From: Rhipicephalus microplus
Taxonomy: Eukaryota > Arthropoda > Arachnida > Ixodida > Ixodidae
Reading direction: 5' to 3'
DNA length: 64,000 bases
Assembly: GCF_043290135.1 (NCBI RefSeq)
Contig: NC_134707.1
Coordinates: forward strand, 67,137,906 to 67,201,905
The notes beneath the pieces were generated by a model that saw nothing but the letters and a program-made list of their open reading frames with translations, had not been told where the DNA came from and did not search any database. Numbering within the stretch: the stretch's first letter is position 1; each line of letters starts with the position of its first letter. Made by a program: the position numbers and the translations under genes. Below are positions 7,980 through 20,903 of the stretch, piece after piece.

Positions 7980-9303
7980 TGGTAATTTTTTCATCCACTT
8001 TTCTTTCTTCTTTCTTCTTATTTACATTTCATTGGTTCTAATAACTTCTCCTGTACGTTCCTTGGCATTACTCTCTGTTATATCTCATTAAAATTGTGTT
8101 AAACCACGGAAATACGAGCCCTTAGGTATACACTTCTCTCCCTTATTTCATTGAACGAGGGTCTCGTACTGGCAGACTTGGTGTGTTTAGGTTGTATAAG
8201 AGGGACAATTAATCAGCTGCCCGCTCATAATAAGTTCACGTGCTACGTGACGCCAAAACATGCGAATAAGAGTGTTTTCACACTCGTTGTTTGGCTTATA
8301 GATGGCGCTGACTGTCACTCCTACTTCTAAATTCACATATAAACCCCAAAAAAAGTGGATGGAGGGACGGCCCCTGTGATAGCTCTGTGGTTAGAGCATC
8401 GAACGCGTTATTCGAAGGTCGTAGGTTCGATTCCTGCTCACAGCTGGTAATTTTTTCATCCACTTTTCTTTCTTCTGTCTTCTTATTTACATTCCATTGG
8501 TTCTAATACATTCCCCTGTACATTCCTTGGCATTACTGTCTGTTATATCTCATTTTTATTGTGTTAAACCACGGAAATACGAGCCCTTAGGTATACACTT
8601 CTCTCCCTTATTTCATTGAACGAGGGTTTCGTACTGGCAGACTTGGTGTGTTTAGGTTGTATAAGAGGGACAATTGATCAGCTGCCCGCTCATAATAAGT
8701 TCACGTGCTACGTGACGCCAAAACATGCGAATAAGAGTGTTTTCACACTGGTTGTTTGGCTTATAGATGGCGCTGACTGTCACTCCTACTTCTAAATTCA
8801 CATATAAACTCCCAAAAAAGTGGATGGAGGGACGGCCGCTGTGATAGCTCAGTGGTTAGAGCATCGAACGCGTTATTCGAAGGTCGTAGGTTCAATTCCT
8901 GCTCACAGTTGGTAATTTTTTCATCCACTTTTTTTTCTTCTTTCTTCTTATTTACATTCCATTGGTTCTAATAACTTCCCTTGTACATTCCTTGGCATGA
9001 CTATCTGTTATATCACATTATTATTGTGTTAAACCAGGGAAATACGAGCCCTTAGGTATACACTTCTCTCCCTTATTTTATTGAACGAAGGTCTCGTAGT
9101 GGCAGACTTGGTGTGTTTAGGTTGTATAAGAGGGACAATTATCCAGCTGCCCGCTCATAATAAGTTCACATGCTACGTGACGCCAAAACATGCGAATAAG
9201 AGTGTTTTCACACTCGTTGTTTGGCTTATAGATGCCACTGACTGTCACTCCTACTTCTAAATTCACATATAAACCCCCCAAAAAAGTGAATGGAGGTACG
9301 GCC

Positions 9304-12300
9304 GCTGTGATAGCTCAGTGGTTAGAGCATCGAACGCGTTATTCGAAGGTCGTAGGTTCGATTCCTGCTCACAGCTGGTAATTTTTTCATCCACTTTTCT
9401 TTCTTCTGTCTTCTTATTTACATTCCATTGGTTCTAATACATTCCCCTGTACATTCCTTGGCATTACTGTCTGTTATATCTCATTTTTATTGTGTTAAAC
9501 CACGGAAATACGAGCCCTTAGGTATACACTTCTCTCCCTTATTTCATTGAACGAGGGTTTCGTACTGGCAGACTTGGTGTGTTTAGGTTGTATAAGAGGG
9601 ACAATTATTCAGCTGCCCGCTCATTATAAGTTCACGTGCTACGTGACGCCAAAACATGCGAATAAGAGTGTTTTCACACTCGTTGTTTGGCTTATAGATG
9701 GCGCTGACTGTCACTCCTACTTCTAAATTTACATATAGATCCCCAAAAAAGTGGATGGAGGGACGGCCGCGGTGATAGCTCAGTGGTTAGAGCATCGAAC
9801 GCGTTATTCGAAGGTCGTAGGTTCGATTCCTGCTCACAGCTGGTAATTTTTTCATCCACTTTTCTTTCTTTTGTCTTCTTATTTACATTCCATTGGTTCT
9901 AATAACTTCCCCTGTACATTCCTTGGCATTACTGTCTGTTATATCTCATTAATACTGTGTTAAACCACGGAAATACGAGCCCTTAGGTATACACTTCTCT
10001 CCCTTTTTTCATTGAACGAGGGTCTCGTACTGGCAGACTTGGTGTGTTTAGGTTGTATAAGAGGGACAATTAATCAGCTGCCTGCTCATAATAAATTCAC
10101 GTGCTACGTGACGCCAAAACATGCGAATAAGAGTGTTTTCACACTCGTTATTTGGCTTATAGATGGCGCTGACTGTCACTCCTACTTCTAAATTCACATA
10201 TAAACCCCAAAAAAGTGGATGGAGGGACGGCCGCTGTGATAGCTCAGTGGTTAGAGCATCGAACGCGTTATTCGAAGGTCGTAGGTTCGATTCCTGCTCA
10301 CAGCTGGTAATGTTTTCATCCACTTTTCTTTCTTATTTCTTCTTATTTACATTCCATTGGTTCTAATAACTTCCCCTGTACGTTCCTTGGCATTACTCTC
10401 TGTTATATCTCATCAAAATTGTGTTAAAGCACGGAAATACGAGCCCTTAGGTATACACTTCTCTCCCTTATTTCATTGAACGAGGGTCTCGTACTGGCAG
10501 ACTTGGTGTGTTTAGGTTGTATAAGAGGGACAATTGATCAGCTGCCCGCTCATAATAAGTTCACGTGCTACGTGACGCCAAAACATGCGAATAAGAGTGT
10601 TTTCACACTCGTTGTTTGGCTTATAGATGGCGCTGACTGTTACTCCTACTTCTAAATTTACATATAGATCCCCAAAAAAGTGGATGGAGGGACGGCCGCG
10701 GTGATAGCTCAGTGGTTAGAGCATCGAACGCGTTATTCGAAGGTCGTAGGTTCGATTCCTGCTCACAGCTGGTAATTTTTTCATCCACTTTTCTTTCTTT
10801 TGTCTTCTTATTTACATTCCATTGGTTCTAATAACTTCCCCTGTACATTCCTTGGCATTACTGTCTGTTATATCTCATTAATACTGTGTTAAACCACGGA
10901 AATACGAGCCCTTAGGTATACACTTCTCTCCCTTTTTTCATTGAACGAGGGTCTCGTACTGGCAGACTTGGTGTGTTTAGGTTGTATAAGAGGGACAATT
11001 AATCAGCTGCCTGCTCATAATAAATTCACGTGCTACGTGACGCCAAAACATGCGAATAAGAGTGTTTTCACACTCGTTATTTGGCTTATAGATGGCGCTG
11101 ACTGTCACTCCTACTTCTAAATTCACATATAAACCCCAAAAAAGTGGATGGAGGGACGGCCGCTGTGATAGCTCAGTGGTTAGAGCATCGAACGCGTTAT
11201 TCGAAGGTCGTAGGTTCGATTCCTGCTCACAGCTGGTAATGTTTTCATCCACTTTTCTTTCTTCTTTCTTCTTATTTACATTCCATTGGTTCTAATAACT
11301 TCCCCTGTACGTTCCTTGGCATTACTCTCTGTTATATCTCATCAAAATTGTGTTAAAGCACGGAAATACGAGCCCTTAGGTATACACTTCTCTCCCTTAT
11401 TTCATTGAACGAGGGTCTCGTACTGGCAGACTTGGTGTGTTTAGGTTGTATAAGAGGGACAATTGATCAGCTGCCCGCTCATAATAAGTTCACGTGCTAC
11501 GTGACGCCAAAACATGCGAATAAGAGTGTTTTCACACTCGTTGTTTGGCTTATAGATGGCGCTGACTGTTACTCCTACTTCTAAATTCACATATAAACCC
11601 CAAAAAAGTGGATGGAGGGACGGCCGCTGTGATAGCTCAGTGGTTAGAGCATCGAACGCGTTATTCAAAGGTCGTAGGTTCGATTCCTGCTCACAGCTGG
11701 TAATTTTTTCATCCACTTTTCTTTCTTCTTTCTTCTTATTTACATTTCATTGGTTCTAATAACTTCTCCTGTACGTTCCTTGGCATTACTCTCTGTTATA
11801 TCTCATTAAAATTGTGTTAAACCACGGAAATACGAGCCCTTAGGTATACACTTCTCTCCCTTATTTCATTGAACGAGGGTCTCGTACTGGCAGACTTGGT
11901 GTGTTTAGGTTGTATAAGAGGGACAATTAATCAGCTGCCCGCTCATAATAAGTTCACGTGCTACGTGACGCCAAAACATGCGAATAAGAGTGTTTTCACA
12001 CTCGTTGTTTGGCTTATAGATGGCGCTGACTGTCACTCCTACTTCTAAATTCACATATAAACCCCAAAAAAAGTGGATGGAGGGACGGCCCCTGTGATAG
12101 CTCTGTGGTTAGAGCATCGAACGCGTTATTCGAAGGTCGTAGGTTCGATTCCTGCTCACAGCTGGTAATTTTTTCATCCACTTTTCTTTCTTCTGTCTTC
12201 TTATTTACATTCCATTGGTTCTAATACATTCCCCTGTACATTCCTTGGCATTACTGTCTGTTATATCTCATTTTTATTGTGTTAAACCACGGAAATACGA

Positions 12301-13021
12301 GCCCTTAGGTATACACTTCTCTCCCTTATTTCATTGAACGAGGGTTTCGTACTGGCAGACTTGGTGTGTTTAGGTTGTATAAGAGGGACAATTGATCAGC
12401 TGCCCGCTCATAATAAGTTCACGTGCTACGTGACGCCAAAACATGCGAATAAGAGTGTTTTCACACTGGTTGTTTGGCTTATAGATGGCGCTGACTGTCA
12501 CTCCTACTTCTAAATTCACATATAAACCCCCAAAAAAGTGGATGGAGGGACGGCCGCTGTGATAGCTCAGTGGTTAGAGCATCGAACGCGTTATTCGAAG
12601 GTCGTAGGTTCAATTCCTGCTCACAGCTGGTAATTTTTTCATCCACTTTTTTTTCTTCTTTCTTCTTATTTACATTCCATTGGTTCTAATAACTTCCCCT
12701 GTACATTCCTTGGCATGACTATCTGTTATATCACATTATTATTGTGTTAAACCAGGGAAATACGAGCCCTTAGGTATACACTTCTCTCCCTTATTTTATT
12801 GAACGAAGGTCTCGTAGTGGCAGACTTGGTGTGTTTAGGTTGTATAAGAGGGACAATTATTCAGCTGCCCGCTCATAATAAGTTCACATGCTACGTGACG
12901 CCAAAACATGCGAATAAGAGTGTTTTCACACTCGTTGTTTGGCTTATAGATGCCACTGACTGTCACTCCTACTTCTAAATTCACATATAAACCCCCCAAA
13001 AAAGTGAATGGAGGTACGGCC
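9304..13021 (+). repeat. Array block, copies 21-28, nested duplications
   Basis: tRNA-like starts: 9304, 9769, 10233, 10698, 11162, 11626, 12091, 12556. The pair at 9769/10233 is repeated at 10698/11162 (929-bp offset). The run 6980-9303 is repeated at 10698-13021 (3718-bp offset). The boundaries fall inside monomers, at copy 21 and within the spacer after copy 23, where two variant classes are joined. Confidence 0.85.
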
Positions 13022-16000
13022 GCTGTGATAGCTCAGTGGTTAGAGCATCGAACGCGTTATTCGAAGGTCGTAGGTTCGATTCCTGCTAACAGCTGGTAAT
13101 TATTTCATCCACTTTTCTTTCTTCTTTCTTCTTATTTACATTCGATTGGTTCTAATAACTTCCCCTGTACATTCCTTGGCATTACTGTCCGTTATATCTC
13201 AGTAATATTGTGTTAAACCACGGAAAGACGAGCCCTTAGGTATACACTTCTCTCCCTTATTTCATTGAACGAGGGTCTCGTACTGGCAGACTTAGTGTGT
13301 TTAGGTTGTATAAGAGGGACAATTATTCAGCTGCCCGCTCATTATAAGTTCACGTGCTACGTGACGCCAAAACATGCGAATAAGAGTGTTTTCACACTGG
13401 TTGTTTGGCTTATAGATGGCGCTGACTGTCACTCCTACTTCTAAATTTACATATAGACCCCCAAAAAAGTGGATGGAGGGACGGCCGCTGTGATAGCTCA
13501 GTGGTTAGAGCATCGAACGCGTTATTCGAAGGTCGTAGGTTCGATTCCTGCTCACAGCTGGTAATTTTTTCATCCACTTTTCTTTCTTTTGTCTTCTTAT
13601 TTACATTCCATTGGTTCTAATAACTTACCCTGTACATTCCTTGGCATTACTGTCTGTTATATCTCATTAATACTGTGTTAAACCACGGAAATACGAGCCC
13701 TTAGGTATACACTTCTCTCCCTTTTTTCATTGAACGAGGGTCTCGTACTGGCAGACTTGGTGTGTTTAGGTTGTATAAGAGGGACAATTAATCAGCTGCC
13801 TGCTCATAATAAATTCACGTGCTACGTGACGCCAAAACATGCGAATAAGTGTGTTTTCACACTCGTTATTTGGCTTATAGATGGCGCTGACTGTCACTCC
13901 TACTTCTAAATTCACATATAAACCCCAAAAAAGTGGATGGAGGGACGGCCGCTGTGATAGCTCAGTGGTTAGAGCATCGAACACTTTATTCGAAGGTCGT
14001 AGGTTCGATTCCTGCTCACAGCTGGTAATTTTTTCATCCACTTTTCTTTCTTCTTTCTCCTTATTGACATTCCTTTGGTTCTAATAACTTCCCCTGTACA
14101 TTCCTTGGCATTACTGTCTGTTAAATCTCATTAATATTGTGTTAAAGCACGGAAATACGAGCCCTTAGGTATACACTTCTCTACCTTATTTCATTGAATG
14201 AGGGTCTCGTACTGGCAGACTTGGTGTGTTTAGGTTGTATAAGAGGGACAATTAATCATCTGCCCGCTCATAATAAGTTCACGTGCTACGTGACGCCAAA
14301 ACATGCAAATAAGAGTGTTCTCACACTCGTTGTTTGGCTTTTAGATGGCGCTGACTGTCACTACTACTTCTAAATTCACATATAAACCCCAAAAAAAGTG
14401 GATGGAGGGACGGCCGCTGTGATAGCTCAGTGGTTAGAGCATCGAACGCGTTATTCGAAGGTCGTAGGTTCGATTCCTGCTCACAGCTGGTAATTTTTTC
14501 ATTCACTTTTCTTTCTTCTTATATACATTCCATTGGTTCAAATAACTTCCCCTGTACATTTCTTGGCATTACTGTCTGTTATATCTCAGTAATATTGTGT
14601 TAAACCACGGAAATACGAGCCCTTAGGTATACACTTCTCTCCCTTATTTCATTGAACGAGGGTCTCGTACTGGCAGACTTGGTGTGTTTAGGTTGTATAA
14701 GAGGGACAGTTAATCAGCTGCCCGCTCATAATAAATTCACGTGCTACGTGACGCCAAAACATGCGAATAAGAGTGTTTTCACACTCGTTGTTTGGCTTAT
14801 AGATGGCGCTGACTGCCACTCCTACTTCTAAATTCACATATAGACCCTCAAAAAAGTGGATGGAGGGACGGCCGCTGTGATAGCTCAGTGGTCAGAGCAT
14901 CGAACGCGTTATTCGAAGGTCGTAGGTTCGATTCCTGCTCGCAGCTGGTAATTTTTTCATCCACTTTTCTTTCTTCTTTCTCCTTATTTACATTCCATTG
15001 GTTCTAATAACTTCCCCTGTACATTCCTTGGCATTACTGTCTGTTAAATCTCATTAATATTGTGTTAAAGCACGGAAATACGAGCCCTTAGGTATACACT
15101 ACTCTGCCTTATTTCATTGAATAAGGGTCTCGTACTGGCAAACTTGGTGTGTTTAGGTTGTATAAGAGGGACAATTAATCAGCTGCCCGCTCATAATAAG
15201 TTCACGTGCTATGTGACGCCAGAACATGCGAATAAGAGTGTTTTCACACTCGTTGTTTGGCCTATAGATGGCGCTGACTGTCACTCCTACTTCTAAATTC
15301 ACATATAAACCCCCCAAAAAGTGGATGGAGGGACGGCCGCTGTGATAGCTCAGTGGTTAGATCATCGAACGCGTTATTCGAAGGTCGTAGGTTCGATTCC
15401 TGCTCATAGCTGGTAATTTTTTCATCCACTTTTCTTTCTTCTTTCGCCTTATTTACATTCCATTGGTTCTAATACCTTCCCCTGTACATTCCTTGGCATT
15501 ACTGTCTGTTATATCTCAGTAATATTGTGTTAAACCACGGAAAGACGAGCCCTTAGGTATACACTTCTCTCCTTTATTTCATTGAACGAGGGTCTCGTAC
15601 TGGCAGACTTGGTGTGTTTAGGTTGTATGAGAGGGACAATTATTCAGCTGCCCGCTCATAGTAAATTCACGTGCTACGTGACGCCAAAACATGCGAATAA
15701 GAGTGTTTTCACACTCGTTGTTTGGCTTATAGATGGCACTGACTGTCACTCCTACTTCTAAATTCACATATAAACCCCAAAAAAGTGGATGGAGGGACGG
15801 CCGCTGTGACAGCTCAGTCGTTAGAGCATCGAACGCGTTATTCGAAGGTCGTAGGTTCAATTCCTGCTCAAGGCTGGTAATTTTTTCATCCACTTTTCTT
15901 TCTTCTTTCTTCTTATTTACATTCCATTGGTTCTAATACATTCCCCTGTACATTCCTTGGCATTACTGTCTGTTATATCTCATTATTATTGTGTTAAACC

Positions 16001-18584
16001 ACGGAAATACGAGCCCTTAGGTATACACTTCTCTCCCTTATTTCATTGAACGAGGGTTTCGTACTGGCAGACTTCGTGTGTTTAGGTTGTATAAGAGGGA
16101 CAATTGATCAGCTGCCCGCTCATAATAAGTTCACGTGCTACGTGACGCCAAAACATGCGAATAAGAGTGTTTTCACACTGGTTGTTTGGCTTATAGATGG
16201 CGCTGACTGTCACTCCTACTTCTAAATTCACATATAAACCCCCAAAAAAGTGGATGGAGGGACGGCCGCTGTGATAGCTCAGTGGTTAGAGCATCGAACG
16301 CGTTATTCGAAGGTCGTAGGTTCAATTCCTGCTCACAGCTGGTAATTTTTTCATCCACTTTTTTTTTCTTCTTTCTTCTTATTTACATTCCATTGGTTCT
16401 AATAACTTCCCCTGTACATTCCTTGGCATGACTATCTGTTATATCACATTATTATTGTGTTAAACCAGGGAAATACGAGCCCTTAGGTATACACTTCTCT
16501 CCCTTATTTTATTGAACGAAGGTCTCGTAGTGGCAGACTTGGTGTGTTTAGGTTGTATAAGAGGGACAATTATTCAGCTGCCCGCTCATAATAAGTTCAC
16601 GTGCTACGTGACGCCAAAACATGCGAATAAGAGTGTTTTCACCCTCGTTGTTTGGCTTATAGATGCCACTGACTGTCACTCCTACTTCTAAATTCACATA
16701 TAAACCCCCCAAAAAAGTGAATGGAGGTACGGCCGCTGTGATAGCTCAGTGGTTAGAGCATCGAACGCGTTATTCGAAGGTCGTAGGTTCGATTCCTGCT
16801 AACAGCTGGTAATTATTTCATCCACTTTTCTTTCTTCTTTCGCCTTATTTACATTCCATTGGTTCTAATAACTTCCCCTGTACATTCCTTGGCATTACTG
16901 TCTGTTATATCTCATTAATACTGTGTTAAACCACGGAAATACGAGCCCTTAGGTATACAATTCTCTCCCTTTTTTCATTGAACGAGGGTCTCGTACTGGC
17001 AGACTTGGTGTGTTTAGGTTGTATAAGAAGGACAATTAATCAGCTGCCTGCTCATAATAAATTCACGTGCTACGTGACGCCAAAACATGCGAATAAGAGT
17101 GTTTTCACACTCGTTATTTGGCTTATAGATGGCGCTGACTGTCACTCCTACTTCTAAATTCACATATAAACCCCAAAAAAGTGGATGGAGGGACGGCCGC
17201 TGTGATAGCTCAGTGGTTAGAGCATCGAACGCGTTATTCGAAGGTCGTAGGTTCGATTCCTGCTCACAGCTGGTAATGTTTTCATCCACTTTTCTTTCTT
17301 CTTTCTTCTTATTTACATTCCATTGGTTCTAATAACTTCCCCTGTACGTTCCTTGGCATTACTCTCTGTTATATCTCATTAAAATTGTGTTAAAGCACGG
17401 AAATACGAGCCCTTAGGTATACACTTCTCTCCCTTATTTCATTGAATGAGGGTCTCGTACTGGCAGACTTGGTGTGTTTAGGTTGTATAAGAGGGACAAT
17501 TAATCAGCTGCCCGCTCATAATAAGTTCACGTGCTACGTGACGCCAAAACATGCGAATAAGAGTGTTTTCACACTCGTTGTTTGGCTTATAGATGGCGCT
17601 GACTGTCACTCCTACTTCTAAATTCACATATAAACCCCCAAAAAAAGTGGATGGAGGGACGGCCGCTGTGATAGCTCAGTGGTTAGAGCATCGAACGCGT
17701 TATTCGAAGGTCGTAGGTTCGATTCCTGCTCACAGCTGGTAATTTTTTCATCCACTTTTCTTTCTTCTTATATACATTCCATTGGTTCAAATAACTTCCC
17801 CTGTACATTCCTTGGCATTACTGTCTGTTATATCTCAGTAATATTGTGTTAAACCACGGAAATACGAGCCCTTAGGTATACACTTCTCTCCCTTATTTCA
17901 TTGAACGAGGGTCTCGTACTGGCAGACTTGGTGTGTTTAGGTTGTATAAGAGGGACAATTATTCAGCTGCCCGCTCATAATAAGTTCACGTGCTACGTGA
18001 CACCAAAACATGCGAATAAGAGTGTTTTCACACTCGTTGTTTGGCTTATAGATGGCGCTGACTGTCACTCCTACTTCTAAATTCACATATAAACCCCAAA
18101 AAAAGGTGGATGGAGGGACGGCCGCTGTGATAGCTCAGTGGTTAGAGCATCGAACGCGTTATTCTAAGGTCGTAGGTTCGATTCCTGCTCACAGCTGGTA
18201 ATTTTTTCATCCATTTTTTTTCTTTCTTCTTATTTACATTCCATTGGTTCTAATAACTTCCCCTGTACATTCCTTGGCATTACTGTCTGTTATATCGCAT
18301 TAATATTGTGTTAAACCACGGAAATACGAGCCCTTAGGTATACACTTTTCTCCCTTTTTTATTGAACGAGGGTCTCGTACTGGCAGACTTGGTGTGTTTA
18401 GGTTGTATAAGAGGGACAATTAATCAGCTGCCCGCTCATAATAAATTCACGTGCTACGTGACGCCAAAACATGCGAATAAGAGTGTTTTCACACTCGTTG
18501 TTTGGCTTATAGATGGCGCTGACTGTCACTCCTACTTCTAAATTCACATATAGACCCCCAAAAAAAGTGGATGGAGGGACGGCC
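13022..18584 (+). repeat. Array block, copies 29-40
   Basis: tRNA-like starts: 13022, 13487, 13951, 14416, 14874, 15339, 15803, 16268, 16735, 17199, 17665, 18124. Notable copies are 13951 (loop CACTTTA), 14874 (GGTCAGAGC and TCGCAGC), 15339 (GATC in place of GAGC in the D stem), 15803 (double-hit class), 16735 (TAACAGC) and 18124 (TTCTAAGG). Copies 30-32 resemble copies 62-64 (28344-29731). Confidence 0.85.
13951..14022 (+). tRNA. tRNA-like copy, anticodon loop CACTTTA
   Basis: Loop CACTTTA gives a nominal CTT (Lys) anticodon with A33. The rest is consensus with T6. CGCTTTA (also nominal CTT, with G33) is found at 28808, where the stem also has an A31-A39 mismatch, and at 55239. These are the main departures from the nominal CGT. 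None restores U33. Confidence 0.65.
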
Positions 18585-20903
18585 GCTTTGATAGCTCAGT
18601 GGTCAGACCATCAAACGCGTTATTCGAAGGTCGTAGGTTCGATTCCTGCTCACAGCTGGTAATTTTTTCATCCACTTTTCTTTCCTCTTTCTCCCTATTT
18701 ACATTCCATTGGTTCTGATAACTTCCCCTGTACATTCCTTGGCATTACTGTCTGTTAAATCTCATTAATATTGTGTTAAAGCACGGAAATACGAGCCCTT
18801 AGGTATACACTTCTCTCCCTTATTTCATTGAATATGGGTCTCGTACTGGCAGACTTGGTGTGTTTAGGTTGTATAAGAGGGACAATTATTCAGCTGCCCG
18901 ATCATAATAAGTTCACGTGCTACGTCACGCCAAAACATGCGAATAAGAGTGTTTTCACACTCGTTGTTTGGCCTATAGATGGCGCTGACTGTCACTCCTA
19001 CTTCTAAATTCACATATAAACCCCCAAAAAAGTGGAAGGAGGGACGGCCGCTGTGATAGCTCAATGGTTAGAGCATCGAACGCGTTATTCGAAGGTCGTA
19101 GGTTCGATTCCTGCTCACAGCTGGTAACTTTTTCATCCAGTTTTCTTTCTTCTATCTTCTTATTTACATTAGATTGGTTCTAATAACTTCCCCTGTACAT
19201 TCCTTGGCATTACTGTCTGTTATATCTCAGTAATATTGTGTTTAACCACGGAGAGACGAGCCCTTAGGTATACACTTCTCTTCCTTATTTCATTGAACGA
19301 GGGTCTCGTACTGGCAGACTTAGTGTGTTTAGGTTGTATAAGAGGGACAATTATTCAGCTGCCCGCTCATTATAAGTTCACGTGCTACGTGACGCCAAAA
19401 CATGCGAATAAGAGTGTTTTCACACTCGTTGTTTGGCTTATAGATGGCGCTGACTGTCACTCCTACTTCTAAATTTACATATAGACCCCCAAAAAAGTGG
19501 ATGGAGGGACGGCCGCTGTGATAGCTCAGTGGTTAGAGCATCGAACGCGTTATTCGAAGGTCGTAGGTTCGATTCCTGCTCACAGCTGGTAATTTTTTCA
19601 TCCACTTTTCTTTCTTTTGTCTTCTTATTTACATTCCATTGGTTCTAATAACTTCCCCTGTACATTCCTTGGCATTACTGTCTGTTATATCTCATTAATA
19701 CTGTGTTAAACCACGGAAATACGAGCCCTTAGGTATACACTTCTCTCCCTTTTTTCATTGAACGAGGGTCTCGTACTGGCAGACTTGGTGTGTTTAGGTT
19801 GTATAAGAAGGACAATTAATCAGCTGCCTGCTCATAATAAATTCACGTGCTACGTGACGCCAAAACATGCGAATAAGAGTGTTTTCACACTCGTTATTTG
19901 GCTTATAGATGGCGCTGACTGTCACTCCTACTTCTAAATTCACATATAAACCCCAAAAAAGTGGATGGAGGGACGGCCGCTGTGATAGCTCAGTGGTTAG
20001 AGCATCGAACGCGTTATTCGAAGGTCGTAGGTTCGATTCCTGCTCACAGCTGGTAATGTTTTCATCCACTTTTCTTTCTTCTTTCTTCTTATTTACATTC
20101 CATTGGTTCTAATAACTTCCCCTGTACGTTCCTTGGCATTACTCTCTGTTATATCTCATTAAAATTGTGTTAAAGCACGGAAATACGAGCCCTTAGGTAT
20201 ACACTTCTCTCCCTTATTTCATTGAATGAGGGTCTCGTACTGGCAGACTTGGTGTGTTTAGGTTGTATAAGAGGGACAATTATTCAGCTGCCCGCTCATA
20301 ATAAGTTCACGTGCTACGTGACGCCAAAACATGCGAATAAGAGTGTTTTCACACTCGTTGTTTGGCTTATAGATGGCGCTGACTGTCACTCCTACTTCTA
20401 AATTCACATATATACCCCCAAAAAAAGTGGATGGAGGGACGGCCGCTGTGATAGCTCAGTGGTTAGAGCATCGAACGCGTTATTCGAAGGTCGTAGGTTC
20501 GATTCCTGCTTACAGCTGGTAATTTTTTCATCCACTTTTCTTTCTTCTTATATACATTCCATTGGTTCAAATAACTTCCCCTGTACATTCCTTGGCATTA
20601 CTGTCTGTTATATCTCAGTAATATTCTGTTAAACCACGGAAATACGAGCCCTTAGGTATACACTTCTCTCCCTTATTTCATTGAACGAGGGTCTCGTACT
20701 GGCAGACTTCGTGTGTTTAGGTTGTATAAGAGGGACAATTAATCAGCTGCCCGCTCATAATAAATTCACGTGCTACGTGACGCCAAAACATGCGAATAAG
20801 AGTGTTTTCACACTCGTTGTTTGGCTTATAGATGGCGCTGACTGTCACTCCTACTTTTAAATTCACATATAGACCCCCAAAAAAAGTGGATGGAGGGACG
20901 GCC
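18585..20903 (+). repeat. 5-unit variant of the 6-mer HOR (copies 41-45)
   Basis: tRNA-like starts: 18585 (GCTTTGA), 19050 (CTCAATGG), 19515, 19979, 20445 (GCTTACAGC). The same unit order occurs in the 2780-bp repeats at 30193 and 32973, but the sixth unit (TTCTAAGG type) is missing here. Copy 45 starts like its counterparts but ends like the unit after a TTCTAAGG copy (AATAAATTC, then CATATAGACCCCC), so one unit appears to have been lost by recombination within a monomer. Confidence 0.8.
20445..20516 (+). tRNA. tRNA-like copy, GCTTACAGC acceptor
   Basis: C67 to T gives a G6-T67 wobble, so pairing is preserved. Short-tract subtype. Also at 32053 and 34833, always the fifth unit of the HOR that begins with a GCTTTGA copy. 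Confidence 0.65.

Larger units (their letters stand above)
2332..9303 (+). repeat. 15-unit block A1 (copies 6-20)
   Basis: tRNA-like starts: 2332, 2795, 3259, 3724, 4189, 4654, 5120, 5585, 6050, 6515, 6980, 7444, 7908, 8373, 8838. The block opens with the degenerate GCTTTGA unit and carries, in order, GGTTGTAGG (3259), TCATAGC (3724), CAGCTCAGTCG (4189), GGTTCAATTCC (4654, 6050, 8838), TAACAGC (5120), CCTGTGA (6515, 8373) and GCGGTGA (6980). The same order of markers recurs at 20904-27878 with an offset of about 18.57 kb, marking a ~7-kb duplication inside the array. Confidence 0.85.
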
